From Acetobacteraceae bacterium (GTDB taxonomy: Bacteria; Pseudomonadota; Alphaproteobacteria; Zavarziniales; Zavarziniaceae), in contig CANCOY010000016.1 in NCBI GenBank assembly GCA_947379865.1, positions 1 to 40,061 of the forward strand: a stretch of DNA of 40,061 nucleotides, in the 5' to 3' direction. The notes beneath the pieces are model-generated. The model did not search any database. It was not told the DNA's origin and saw only the letters and a list, made by a program, of their open reading frames with translations. Numbering within the stretch: the stretch's first letter is position 1; each line of letters starts with the position of its first letter. Made by a program: the position numbers and the translations under genes. Of this stretch, positions 32,115 to 40,061 are shown piece after piece.

Positions 32115-32399
32115 TCAGCGCCGGGCACTGACCTTGGAGAGACCGCTGTTCGGCAGCTCCACATTGATTTCAAGCATGGAGGAGTCGCCACTGCGCTCGA
32201 TATGGATCGAGAGCAGGTCCTCGCTGATTTTGCAGTACTGGGCGACGACCTTCATGATCTCATTCTGCAGACCAGGCAGGAAATCAGGCCGGTCGGAACC
32301 GGCACGGTCATAGGCGACCGCGATCTGCAGGCGCTCCTTGGCCGTTCCAGCAGCCGTGCGGGGGGGTGGCGATGCACGCAGGAAATCGAGCAGCCTCAT
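32115..32399 (-). CDS. minE: Cell division topological specificity factor MinE
   Basis: A 94-residue protein. MRLLDFLRA is the short N-terminal amphipathic membrane-targeting segment, TAKERLQIAVAYDRAG is the anti-MinCD helix/strand, and the C-terminal part (EIMKVVAQYCKISEDLLSIHIERSGDSSMLEINVEL) is the topological-specificity domain. MinE drives pole-to-pole oscillation of MinD so that division occurs at mid-cell. Its ATG overlaps the minD stop in ATGA, and GGGAGGG supplies the ribosome site. Confidence 0.97.
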   Translation of the reverse strand: MRLLDFLRASPPPRTAAGTAKERLQIAVAYDRAGSDRPDFLPGLQNEIMKVVAQYCKISEDLLSIHIERSGDSSMLEINVELPNSGLSKVSARR

Positions 32400-33211
32400 G
32401 ACACCCTCCCCAGCAGTCTTTGGAGAAGACCCTTCTTCTCGGCCTTGATGAAACGATGGGCGATATCATCGCCCAGCAGACGGCCGATGGCGTCGGCATA
32501 GGCCTGGCCAGCGTTGCTTTCCTGCTCCAGCACCACCGGCGTGCCGGTGTTGGAAGCCTTGAGCACGGCCTCGCTCTCAGGGATGACGCCGAGCAGGGGG
32601 ACGGAGAGAATCTCCAGCACATCCTCGACCGAGAGCATCTCCCCCTTCTCCACCCGCGACGGATCATAGCGGGTAACAAGCAGATGCTGCCTGACGGGTT
32701 CCTCGCCACGCTCGGCACGGCGGGACTTGGAGGCGAGAATGCCCAGGATGCGGTCGCTGTCGCGCACGGACGATACTTCGGGGTTGGTCACCACGATCGC
32801 CTCGTCAGCGAAATAGAGGGCCATATGGGCGCCCTTCTCGATGCCGGCCGGGCTGTCGCAGATGATGTAGTCGAAGTCCCGGCGCAGCTCGTCGAGGACC
32901 TTCTCCACCCCATCAAGGGTCAGGGCATCCTTGTCGCGGGTCTGGGAGGCGGCAAGAACCGACAGGTTTTCAAACCGCTTGTCCCGGATCAGGGCCTGAC
33001 CAAGCTTGGCCTCCCCCTGGATCACATTGACGAAGTCGAACACAACCCGGCGCTCACACCCCATGACCAGGTCGAGATTGCGCAGGCCGATGTCGAAATC
33101 GATCACGGCAGTCTTCTTGCCGCGCATGGCAAGGCCGGTGGCAAAGGCAGCGCTTGATGTCGTCTTGCCGACACCGCCCTTGCCCGAGGTCATCACGATC
33201 ACTCTTGCCAT
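32396..33211 (-). CDS. minD: Septum site-determining ATPase MinD
   Basis: A 271-residue ParA/MinD-type ATPase. The deviant Walker A KGGVGKTT spans residues 11-18, and VIDFDIGLRNLDLVMGCERR is the switch region. DYIICDSPAGIEKGA is the Walker B area. The C-terminal amphipathic helix (KKGLLQRLLGRVS) binds the membrane. ATP-bound MinD recruits MinC, and MinE triggers release. The start is the ATG at 33211 with GGAGG 8 nt upstream. It is second in minCDE, 32 bp after minC. Confidence 0.98.
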   Translation of the reverse strand: MARVIVMTSGKGGVGKTTSSAAFATGLAMRGKKTAVIDFDIGLRNLDLVMGCERRVVFDFVNVIQGEAKLGQALIRDKRFENLSVLAASQTRDKDALTLDGVEKVLDELRRDFDYIICDSPAGIEKGAHMALYFADEAIVVTNPEVSSVRDSDRILGILASKSRRAERGEEPVRQHLLVTRYDPSRVEKGEMLSVEDVLEILSVPLLGVIPESEAVLKASNTGTPVVLEQESNAGQAYADAIGRLLGDDIAHRFIKAEKKGLLQRLLGRVS

Positions 33212-33243
33212 CACTTTGGCCTCCATACCTTGCGTCGCCGCGC

Positions 33244-33960
33244 TCAGCCGAGCGGCTGGAACCGCAGTTTCTCGTTCTCGAGGGATATCTGGGCCGACCG
33301 CCCGATCAATGCTTCACTCAGATTCTCACGGATCAGCCAGATGCCGGCGATGGCAACCATTTCCGCGTCAAGGCTGCGGCAGAAGATGCGGGCAGAGGTA
33401 TCACCGGAAAGCCCGGCGAAGGCGCGCCCGCGCAGCGGCCCATAGACGTGAATGTGGCCTTCGGCCATCAGCTCGGCACCGGCGCTGACGGTGGCCAGGA
33501 CCACCATGTCGCCGGAGGAATAGATCTGCTGGCCCGAGCGGACAGGCTCTGTAACGATCAAGGTTTCGCCAGCCCGGGCCTTGGGTGGCGCGTTGCGCGA
33601 GCCAGGCCGGGTGCCCACAGGCGCCGCGCCACCAGGCGGCAGGACCGCAAGACCAGCCGCCACCGCCGCCTCATTATGGGCGTCCGTGCCGTTCTGGATG
33701 CCCATGGGCACAAACTGGCACTGGCGCAGACGGCGCACCAGTTCACCAAAATTCAACCGGGGCTGTTTCAGGTTTTCGAGATCCACAACCACCGGAGCAT
33801 TGCGGTAGAACTCAGGCGCCTGGGCCATGGTATCGCGCAGCATGGCATAGAAACCCAGATCATCCGGATCAATCAGCTCAAGGACAATCAGCGTGTAGAA
33901 GCCCCCTCTCAGGCGAAAGGGGACTGTCTGCGGGCGCACTGATGTAGAAGCCTCGGTCAT
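33244..33960 (-). CDS. minC: Septum site-determining protein MinC
   Basis: A 238-residue FtsZ-assembly inhibitor. The N-terminal domain (PFRLRGGFYTLIVLELIDPDD…) binds FtsZ. A Pro/Ala/Gly-rich linker (PPGGAAPVGTRPGSRNAPP) leads to the beta-helical C-terminal domain with VRSGQQIYSSGDMVVLATVSAGAEL, GHIHVYGPLRGRAFAGLSGD and ARIFCRSLDAEMVAIAG, which binds MinD. The start is the ATG at 33960 with GCAGGTAG upstream. It is first in the operon and divergent from an SDR gene. Confidence 0.97.
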   Translation of the reverse strand: MTEASTSVRPQTVPFRLRGGFYTLIVLELIDPDDLGFYAMLRDTMAQAPEFYRNAPVVVDLENLKQPRLNFGELVRRLRQCQFVPMGIQNGTDAHNEAAVAAGLAVLPPGGAAPVGTRPGSRNAPPKARAGETLIVTEPVRSGQQIYSSGDMVVLATVSAGAELMAEGHIHVYGPLRGRAFAGLSGDTSARIFCRSLDAEMVAIAGIWLIRENLSEALIGRSAQISLENEKLRFQPLG

Positions 33961-34294
33961 GGCTACCTGCTGCAACAAGGCAAAGCCGTGGATAGATAGG
34001 AACATCTGACCCACAACATGGGACCAGACTCGGCATGGAATCAAGCCATGGGGTTATTTGCGGAGTCTGCACCCATTCGTGGGGGATCACCACTGGCCGC
34101 CTGTATCATCTCTCTGGCAAACCTGCCCTCTGCCAGTCGGATCGGGCGGTTTGGCTTGCCAGGCACCAAGAGGCCCCTAAGCTGAAATCGCGCACCGGGT
34201 GGGGACGCCGTCCCGCATCTTAGAAGAATGCGCCCGGGCCATGGACGTGATGGACAGATCATAGCCATGACCCCTGAAACACAGGGAGAGCACC
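33961..34294. other. Non-coding divergent promoter region between minC and an SDR gene
   Basis: About 330 bp with no credible coding region. It should hold the promoter of minCDE (leftward) and of the SDR gene (rightward, with GGGAGAG ahead of its ATG). An inverted pair CTGGCA / TGCCAG (around 34113-34136) is visible, but no -35/-10 pair with good spacing could be assigned. Confidence 0.5.
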
Positions 34295-35053
34295 ATGAAA
34301 CTAATGGGCAAGACCGCTTTTGTGACAGGCGGCGGTGCCGGCCTTGGCCGGGCCATCATTGATGAACTCGTGCGCGAGGGCGCCCGGGTCTACACCAACG
34401 ACATCCGCGCGGATCGGCTGGCGGCGCTGCGCGAGGTGCCCGAGTTCGCCAACGGCAAGGTGATTGCTGTTGAAGGTGACGTGGCAAAGCCTGAGGACAT
34501 CAGCCGCATGACCCGCGATGCCCTCGACCGCTTTGGGCATGTGGACATCCTGGTCAACAACGCGGGTATCTTTGACTATATGGAGAGCGTGCTCGACATG
34601 TCGCTGGAGACTTGGAACCAGCTGCTGGCGGTGAACCTGACCTCCCATTTCCTGCTGGCCAAGGCCCTGCTGCCGGGCATGGTGGCCCATGGATCAGGGG
34701 CCGTTATCGGCATCGCCTCGGCGGCCGGCCTGGTTGGTGGCGGCGGTGGCCCCGCCTATACGGCCACCAAGGCGGCGGTGATCGGCCTTGGACGGCAGAT
34801 TGCAGTGGAGTTTGGGCCCCAGGGCATTCGCTCCAACGTGATTTGCCCTGGTGCCATTGATACCCCCTTGCTCGGCACGGTCTTTGCGGCCGGCAATGCC
34901 GACGGCATCAATGCGATGATCGGCATGACCCCCGCCCGCCGCCTCGGCCGGCCAGAAGAGATTGCACGCGCCGTGCTGTTCCTCGCCAGCGAGGATTCCA
35001 GCTTCATGTATGGCTCGGTCGTAAGCGTTGATGGGGGATATATGGCCATCTGA
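34295..35053 (+). CDS. Short-chain dehydrogenase/reductase (SDR)
   Basis: A 252-residue classical SDR. TGGGAGLG (11-18) binds the cofactor, D37 at the end of the second strand suggests NAD(H) preference, NNAG is at 88-91, and the catalytic residues are S142, Y155 and K159 (YTATK). The C-terminal FMYGSVVSVDGGYMAI is typical. It may act as an alcohol or hydroxyacyl dehydrogenase. GGGAGAG precedes the ATG. It is transcribed toward the small lipoprotein gene with 85 bp between, and may share its transcript. Confidence 0.93.
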   Translation: MKLMGKTAFVTGGGAGLGRAIIDELVREGARVYTNDIRADRLAALREVPEFANGKVIAVEGDVAKPEDISRMTRDALDRFGHVDILVNNAGIFDYMESVLDMSLETWNQLLAVNLTSHFLLAKALLPGMVAHGSGAVIGIASAAGLVGGGGGPAYTATKAAVIGLGRQIAVEFGPQGIRSNVICPGAIDTPLLGTVFAAGNADGINAMIGMTPARRLGRPEEIARAVLFLASEDSSFMYGSVVSVDGGYMAI

Positions 35054-35138
35054 CCGGACAGGGCAGAAAGGCGCAGGCGGAACGCGCACCCCGGCCGATG
35101 GTTCTAGGGGGAGCGCATGACGTCTGAAGGAAAAACCA

Positions 35139-35372
35139 ATGATCCGACGCAATTCTGCCCTGCTGGCAGCCGCTTTTGCCGCCCTCGCCCTGCTGGCCCT
35201 GCCCGCCTGCGACGACAAGAACGAAAACGCCGCAAAGTCGACGGGGGGTGCCGGTAGCGGCATGCCGGCTGATCCATCAACGGCTCCCGCCACACCGCCA
35301 ATGCCCCCAGTGCCACCAACCCCGGCCAAGCCTGGCCAGACGGCGCCCAGCGGCACCGGCAGCCCCTACTAG
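35139..35372 (+). CDS. Small proline-rich lipoprotein
   Basis: A 77-residue protein. A signal peptide (MIRRNSALLAAAFAALALLALPA) is followed by Cys24, giving a lipobox-like LPAC with Asp-Asp at +2/+3. The mature part is short, starts DDKNENAAKS and ends in a Pro/Thr/Ala-rich tail (PMPPVPPTPAKPGQTAP) that is probably unstructured. The Asp after Cys favours retention in the inner membrane by the Lol rule known in enterobacteria, which may not hold here. GAAGGA lies upstream of the ATG. No family is recognised. Confidence 0.7.
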   Translation: MIRRNSALLAAAFAALALLALPACDDKNENAAKSTGGAGSGMPADPSTAPATPPMPPVPPTPAKPGQTAPSGTGSPY

Positions 35373-35388
35373 AGGCAACCCCGCCAGC

Positions 35389-35417
35389 CTCCCGGCCCGT
35401 TTGCCACGGGCCGGGAG
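35389..35417. terminator. Bidirectional hairpin between the lipoprotein gene and leuS
   Basis: A perfect 12-bp stem, CTCCCGGCCCGT / ACGGGCCGGGAG, with a TTGCC loop, sited in the 54-bp gap between two converging genes. There is no U-tract on either side, but the stability and location make it the likely shared end signal. Confidence 0.75.
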
Positions 35418-35426
35418 AAGGCGACG

Positions 35427-38426
35427 CTATTTCACGACGATGTTGACAAGGGTGGGCACGTCCTTTGCCACCACAATCACCCGCGCCACCGTCATGCCAT
35501 CGGTATGGCGGCGCACCGCCTCGCGGTCGAGGGCCAGGGCCTCAAGCGTGGCGCGGTCGATATCCACCGGCACGGTAATGGCGTCGCGCTTCTTGCCATT
35601 GACCTGGATGGGCACCTCAACCTCGGCGTCCTTGCACTTCTCCGGGTCGAAGCTGGGCCAGGGCATGCGGATGACCGTACCAGCTGCGGCATGCCCGACG
35701 GGATCCAGGCGCTCCATCAGCTCCTCCCCCAGATGGGGGGCGAAGGGTGCCAGCATCAGCACCAGCTGGCGCAGATGCCCGTCCCACACGCTCTGGCTGT
35801 CGGTCAGGGCATTGTAGAACTTGATCAGGTGACCCAGGGCCGTGTTCATCCGCAGGTCCGCCACTTCCTCGGTTACGGCGCGGATGGTCTTGTGGGCAAT
35901 GCGGTCGACAGTCGCATCGGGCGTGGCCACGCGGCTGCGCCCATCTTCGCCCGTGGCAAGGCGCCAGACGCCATTCAGGAAGCGGAAGATGCCGATAATA
36001 GCATCAGCCTGCCAGGGCTTGGAGGCATCAAGCGGTCCCAGATACATCTCGTAGCAGCGGAAGGTATCGGTGGTGTAGTCCGCCGCCACTTCTTCTGGCG
36101 GGATGCCGTTCTTGTAGCGCTTGCCCATCTTGCCGGGGTCAACCGTCAGGCGCTCGCCCGTGGTCTTGTCGAAGGGCACCTTCTGGCCACCGTCGTCGCG
36201 CATCTCGACATCATGCACATCAACATAGACACCGCGCCCGTCCTTGTAGGCGTCGGCCGTGATCATGCCCTGGTTGAACAGCTTGTCGAACGGCTCCGGC
36301 GTGGAGACGTGACCCAGGTCATAGAGCACCTTGTGCCAGAAGCGGGCATAGAGCAGGTGGAGAACCGCATGCTCCGTGCCGCCGACGTAAAGATCGACCG
36401 CCCCGCCCCGGGCAGCACCATTGGCGCCGCGCCCACGGCCCCAATAGGTCTCGGCCTCGGGCGACACAAAGGCCTTGTCATTGCGGGCATCGAAGTAACG
36501 CAGGAAATACCAGCAGGAGCCAGCCCAGTTCGGCATGGTATTGGGATCACGTCGAAAGGTTCGAACGCGGTGCTCCGTTCCCTGATGGTCGACGATGTCG
36601 CCTTCGGCATGGTCGGGGGTCAGATGGATCGTGCCGTCGGCCAGCAGCACGCCCTTGGCCATCATCCAGTCCTCGGCGCGGGCAAGCGGCGGCACCGGGG
36701 TTGAATCCGGGTCCTCGTTCGCGACAGGGCGGAAATCCGTCATCTCTGGCAGCAGCACCGGCAGTTCGGATTCTGCCACGGCGTGAACACGGCCGGTGGC
36801 AAGGTCGGTCAGGACCGGGAACGGCTCGCCCCAATAGCGCTGGCGGCTGAACAGCCAGTCGCGCAGCTTGTACTGTGTGCGGCCCTTGCCCTGGCCCTTC
36901 TCGACGAGCGCTGCAATCATGGCGCGCTTGGCCTCAAGGGTCGCGAGGCCATCAAGGGCAAAGCCTGGCCCAGAGGAGTTGATCGCCCGTCCCTCACCCA
37001 CAAAGGCCACGGCAAAATCGGCCGGGGCTGCAGAATAATGGGCTGCCAGGTCGCCGGTAACGCCCTCCGGCGCATTGGCCTCCAGCCAGCGGGCATCGGG
37101 GGCGACGACGGCGCGCATGGGTAGATCATGGGCACGGGCAAAATCGAAATCGCGCTCGTCATGAGCCGGGACAGCCATGATAGCGCCCTTGCCATAGCCG
37201 GCGATGACATAATCCACCACCCAGATCGGCACGCGCTCACCCGTGGCCGGGTTCACGGCAAAAGCCCCGGTAAAGACGCCGGTCTTGGTCTTGACCTCGG
37301 CCTTGTCACGGGCGGCAACCACCGCTTCCTGCACCTCGATAAAGGCGGCAACCGACTCCCGCCGGTCGGGTGTTACGATCAGGTCCAGCAGTCCACCCCG
37401 GGCGGGCGCCAGCGCAACAAAGGTCGCGCCAAAAAGTGTATCGGGCCGGGTGGTATAGACGGTAATCGCCGCCTCCCCCCCGCCTGGCAGGGGCACGGCA
37501 AAATCAATTTCGGCGCCTTCAGAGCGACCGATCCAGCCGCGCTGCATCTCGATCACGCCGCGTGGCCAGTCGATCAGTTCCAGATCCTGGAGCAGGCGGT
37601 CGGCATAGGCGGTGATCTTGAGCATCCATTGCTTCAGAGGGCGCTTGTAGACCGGATAGTCGCCGCGTTCGCTGCGCCCCTCGTTGGTCACTTCCTCGTT
37701 CGACAGAACGGTGCCCAGCATGGGGCACCAGTTCACCGGCACCTCCGCCACCCGGGCAAGGCGGCCACGCTCTGCCACCTCGGCAATACGGTCGAGTGGC
37801 ACGCGCAGGCCAGCCGGGGCGCGGGCGGCAGGCATTGGCTCCCCCGTCTCGTCCTCGACCCAGGCGCCGCTGGCCAGCAGGGCTTCAAGCTCCGTGATCG
37901 GACGGGCGCGGCCGGCCACCTTGCGGCCATCGGCGTCGGTCCAGCGCGCCTCGGGATCGTAAAAGGAGTGGAACAGCTGCAGGAAGATCCACTGGGTCCA
38001 GCGGTAATAGTCGGGATCCGTGGTGGAGAAGCGCCGCCCCTCGTCATGGCCAAGGCCCAGCAGGCGCAACTGGCGCAGCATGTTGGCCGTGTTCTCGTCC
38101 GTGGTGATTGCGGGGTGCTGGCCGGTCTGGATGGCATATTGCTCGGCCGGCAGGCCGAACGAATCAAAGCCCATGGCATGCAGCACGTTGAAACCGCGCA
38201 TGCGCTGGAAGCGGGCGAAAATGTCGGTGGCGATATAGCCTAGCGGATGGCCGATGTGCAGGCCGACACCGCTTGGATAGGGAAACATATCGAGGACGAC
38301 GAATTTCGGCTTTGCCGCATCGAAATCAGGGTCGCCTGGGTTGGGCGAGCGAAAGACATTGCCCTCTGCCCAGCGTGCCCGCCATTTGGCTTCGAATGTC
38401 GCCGCACTTTCCTTATAGCCCGCCAC
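35427..38426 (-). CDS. leuS: Leucyl-tRNA synthetase, long variant
   Basis: A 999-residue class I synthetase that charges tRNA-Leu. HIGH is at residues 57-60 in PSGVGLHIGHPLGY. The editing domain is present, with TTRPDTLFGATF and GAIMAVPAHDERDFDFA. The usual KMSKS loop reads KMGKR at 766-770 (PGKMGKRYKNGIPPEEV). The start is a GTG at 38426, chosen because AAGGA lies 9 nt upstream. Most proteobacterial LeuRS proteins are about 860 residues with KMSKS, so this copy is ~140 residues longer and looks like the type found in actinobacteria and some other phyla (STTDPDYYRWTQWIFLQLF). That suggests a transferred or divergent leuS. It appears complete and functional. Confidence 0.95.
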   Translation of the reverse strand: MAGYKESAATFEAKWRARWAEGNVFRSPNPGDPDFDAAKPKFVVLDMFPYPSGVGLHIGHPLGYIATDIFARFQRMRGFNVLHAMGFDSFGLPAEQYAIQTGQHPAITTDENTANMLRQLRLLGLGHDEGRRFSTTDPDYYRWTQWIFLQLFHSFYDPEARWTDADGRKVAGRARPITELEALLASGAWVEDETGEPMPAARAPAGLRVPLDRIAEVAERGRLARVAEVPVNWCPMLGTVLSNEEVTNEGRSERGDYPVYKRPLKQWMLKITAYADRLLQDLELIDWPRGVIEMQRGWIGRSEGAEIDFAVPLPGGGEAAITVYTTRPDTLFGATFVALAPARGGLLDLIVTPDRRESVAAFIEVQEAVVAARDKAEVKTKTGVFTGAFAVNPATGERVPIWVVDYVIAGYGKGAIMAVPAHDERDFDFARAHDLPMRAVVAPDARWLEANAPEGVTGDLAAHYSAAPADFAVAFVGEGRAINSSGPGFALDGLATLEAKRAMIAALVEKGQGKGRTQYKLRDWLFSRQRYWGEPFPVLTDLATGRVHAVAESELPVLLPEMTDFRPVANEDPDSTPVPPLARAEDWMMAKGVLLADGTIHLTPDHAEGDIVDHQGTEHRVRTFRRDPNTMPNWAGSCWYFLRYFDARNDKAFVSPEAETYWGRGRGANGAARGGAVDLYVGGTEHAVLHLLYARFWHKVLYDLGHVSTPEPFDKLFNQGMITADAYKDGRGVYVDVHDVEMRDDGGQKVPFDKTTGERLTVDPGKMGKRYKNGIPPEEVAADYTTDTFRCYEMYLGPLDASKPWQADAIIGIFRFLNGVWRLATGEDGRSRVATPDATVDRIAHKTIRAVTEEVADLRMNTALGHLIKFYNALTDSQSVWDGHLRQLVLMLAPFAPHLGEELMERLDPVGHAAAGTVIRMPWPSFDPEKCKDAEVEVPIQVNGKKRDAITVPVDIDRATLEALALDREAVRRHTDGMTVARVIVVAKDVPTLVNIVVK

Positions 38427-38552
38427 GTGCGTATTCCTTGCATCTGCGCCCCCGACCGATCAGGGCGATGCGCCGGAAAATATAGAGCGCAAGGCCTGCG
38501 GTAAACACGTTCGGCTGGACGGCGGCCCGGCCCCATGATCTAGAGTGCGCTT

Positions 38553-38972
38553 ATGATCCCGATCAAGCCCGGCTTCAGCCTCGATGAGGAGGCTCTCGAC
38601 GTTTCCTTCGTGCGCGCCTCCGGGCCGGGCGGGCAGAACGTCAACAAGGTCTCGACCGCTGTTCAGATGCGCTATGACGCGGCCAATGCCCCCGGCCTTG
38701 ACCCGGGGATGATGGCCCGGCTGCGCCGCCTGGCCGGCCGCCGGATGACCGAGGCCGGCATCATCGTGATAGCCGCCCAGCGCTTCCGCACCCAGGAAGC
38801 CAACCGACGCGATGCGCTGGAGCGGCTGGTCGACCTGCTGAACGCAGCCGCGCGGCCGCCCGCCTATCGCGTGCCAACCCGGGTGCCTCTGGGGGCCAAG
38901 CGGCGGCGGCTGGATGACAAATCCCAGCGCTCAGCCATCAAACGCGGCCGCACCACCACGGGCGACGACTGA
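38553..38972 (+). CDS. arfB: Alternative ribosome-rescue factor ArfB (YaeJ-like peptidyl-tRNA hydrolase)
   Basis: A 139-residue release-factor-like protein. GGQ is at residues 26-28 in RASGPGGQNVNKVSTAV, the catalytic loop that hydrolyses peptidyl-tRNA on stalled ribosomes. There is no stop-codon-recognition domain. The basic tail KRRRLDDKSQRSAIKRGR enters the empty mRNA channel in known ArfB. Diverges from leuS by 126 bp. Its stop overlaps the start of the exporter gene (TGATG), so the two are coupled. Confidence 0.95.
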   Translation: MIPIKPGFSLDEEALDVSFVRASGPGGQNVNKVSTAVQMRYDAANAPGLDPGMMARLRRLAGRRMTEAGIIVIAAQRFRTQEANRRDALERLVDLLNAAARPPAYRVPTRVPLGAKRRRLDDKSQRSAIKRGRTTTGDD

Positions 38973-39895
38973 TGAGCACCGAGCCGTCCATGAACCCCGC
39001 CACACCACGGCCCATGGGCAATGCCCTTGGCATCCTCCTGATGCTGGCCGGAACCTTTGTCTTTGTGGTGAACGATACCCTGGGCAAATGGATGGTTGCG
39101 GACTATGCGGTTGGCCAGATGCTGGCGTTCCGCTGTGTGGCCAGCGTGGCCATTCTCGCCCCCCTGTGGTTCCGGGCTGGCTTCACGAAGGTCTTTGTGG
39201 TCAGCCACCCGCGCCGCCATGTGGTGCGGCTGACCCTGATCATCATTGATGTGGGCTGCTTCTTCTGGGCCGTGCGCAGCATGAAACTGGCCGATGCCAT
39301 GACCATCTACATGGCCGCCCCTTTGTTCGTTACCGCCTTGTCCGTGCCGTTTCTGGGGGAAAAGGTGGGCGTGCACCGGTGGTCGGCGGTGGTGGTGGGC
39401 TTTGTTGGGGTGCTGCTGGTGCTTGGCCCGGGCGGCGGCACCTTTGGCTGGCCCGGCCTGGTGGCGGCGATTGGCAGCCTCGCCTATGCCTCCATGCTGG
39501 TGGCAACCCGTGACCTGCGCTCGGCCGGTGGCCTCAGCCTGTTATCGACCCATACGGTGGTGCTGTTCGCCGCCTGTCTGCTGACCTGGCCTTTTGGCTG
39601 GCCAACCCCAACGCTCACCGATTCCGGCCTCATGCTGCTGCTTGGGCCTCTTGCGTTGCTGGGCCATGCCCTCATGAACCGCTCCCTCTCTCTCAGCCCG
39701 GCAGCAATTGTGGTGCCGTTCCAATATACCTCGATCCTGTGGGCAACCGTGCTTGGCTGGCTTGTCTGGGGTCACATGCCAACGATCCAGGTGGCGGCAG
39801 GGGGCACGCTGATTGTTGGGGCAGGTCTCTATATTCTGTACCGCGAGCAGGTTCTGTCGCGCACCATCAGCGACAGCGTTGTAGAACCGGCCTGA
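38972..39895 (+). CDS. EamA/DMT-superfamily transporter
   Basis: A 307-residue inner-membrane protein with ten predicted helices in two EamA repeats (for example LGILLMLAGTFVFVVNDTLGKWM, MTIYMAAPLFVTALSVPFLGEKVG, VVGFVGVLLVLGPGG, and in the second half PAAIVVPFQYTSILWATVLGWLVWG). It is likely an exporter or importer of a small metabolite; members of this family move amino acids, purines or other compounds and the substrate cannot be told. Its ATG overlaps the arfB stop. It ends 17 bp before queF. Confidence 0.9.
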   Translation: MSTEPSMNPATPRPMGNALGILLMLAGTFVFVVNDTLGKWMVADYAVGQMLAFRCVASVAILAPLWFRAGFTKVFVVSHPRRHVVRLTLIIIDVGCFFWAVRSMKLADAMTIYMAAPLFVTALSVPFLGEKVGVHRWSAVVVGFVGVLLVLGPGGGTFGWPGLVAAIGSLAYASMLVATRDLRSAGGLSLLSTHTVVLFAACLLTWPFGWPTPTLTDSGLMLLLGPLALLGHALMNRSLSLSPAAIVVPFQYTSILWATVLGWLVWGHMPTIQVAAGGTLIVGAGLYILYREQVLSRTISDSVVEPA

Positions 39896-39912
39896 CCCAG
39901 CGGAGTAGTCTG

Positions 39913-40061
39913 ATGACCGACCACCTGACCCAGCTTGGCAGCCACGCCGGCCTGCCCGCCTCACCAGAAGAAGCCTTGCTGGAACGGATCAATAATCCCC
40001 ATCCCGACATGCGCTATGTGGCGCGCTTTACGGCGCCCGAATTCACCTCGCTGTGCCCTGT
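39913..40061 (+). CDS. queF: NADPH-dependent 7-cyano-7-deazaguanine reductase QueF (5' part, cut by window edge)
   Basis: Only the first 49 residues and part of the next codon are inside the window. MTDHLTQLGS leads to NPHPDMRYVARFTAPEFTSLCP, where C48 in the conserved SLCP(VTGQ) block is the nucleophile that forms a thioimide with preQ0. QueF reduces preQ0 to preQ1 in queuosine tRNA-modification synthesis. The short N-terminal part fits the unimodular (YkvM-like) type rather than the long E. coli type. The start is the ATG at 39913; the upstream gap is 17 bp, so it may be co-transcribed with the transporter. Confidence 0.88.
   Translation, partial: MTDHLTQLGSHAGLPASPEEALLERINNPHPDMRYVARFTAPEFTSLCP

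Noticed and set aside
1..40061. tRNA genes, CRISPR arrays, IS elements or prophage genes
   Set aside because: No cloverleaf with conserved T-loop, no regularly spaced repeats, and no transposase, integrase or phage structural genes were recognised on either strand.

Overview
The window is high-GC, densely packed DNA, by eye about two-thirds G+C, and looks like an alphaproteobacterial chromosome. The evidence is a proteobacterial-type urea ABC transporter in which UrtB has a long periplasmic N-terminal domain, a full cbb3 oxidase locus (ccoNOQP-ccoGHIS), trmFO, a minCDE operon and many acyl-CoA/SDR-type catabolic genes. A Rhodospirillales-like organism fits, but no marker here fixes the genus. 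There are no rRNA, tRNA, CRISPR, IS or phage genes that I can support.

Layout. 1-4525 (minus strand): urtABCD, with urtD cut by the left edge, read from a sigma54-type promoter about 45-60 bp upstream of urtA. A 17-bp perfect inverted repeat with an NtrC-like core lies about 90 bp further upstream. 4735-9698: a mixed block of a CxxC AhpD-like protein, a flavin monooxygenase of Baeyer-Villiger type, a RidA-like protein, a beta-carbonic anhydrase and an aldehyde dehydrogenase with a strong terminator. 9763-19749: a DUF2189-type membrane protein diverging from the microaerobic cbb3 operon ccoN-O-Q-P-G-H-I-S, with trmFO attached 2 nt behind ccoS. 19765-21129: an agmatinase-family ureohydrolase with a folded leader that hides its Shine-Dalgarno sequence, and a 74-residue protein of unknown function.

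21237-32111 is a catabolic accessory region: a long acyl-CoA dehydrogenase, a serine/threonine/glycine-rich outer-membrane barrel protein with an AT-rich promoter region, a SnoaL-like / AMP-ligase / crotonase operon, two alpha/beta hydrolases, two SDRs (the second at 34295), a Vgb-like beta-propeller and a DsbA/FrnE-like protein. It carries signs of rearrangement: a degraded copy of a hydrolase 3' end at 29556-29617, and a gene-free 540-bp stretch holding two related palindromes and a possible regulator remnant. 32115-40061 returns to housekeeping: minCDE, an SDR, a small lipoprotein, an unusual long leuS (999 residues, KMGKR signature), arfB, an EamA exporter and the start of queF.

Working together: urtABCD imports urea under probable nitrogen control; ccoN-S assembles a high-affinity terminal oxidase with copper import (CcoI) and assembly factors; the 21-32 kb genes look able to activate, hydrate/dehydrogenate and hydrolyse CoA- or ester-linked carbon compounds whose identity cannot be read from sequence. 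I did not find a clearly new multigene system. The most unusual signals are regulatory: the structured ureohydrolase leader, the urtA enhancer/palindrome and the duplicated gene-end scar.
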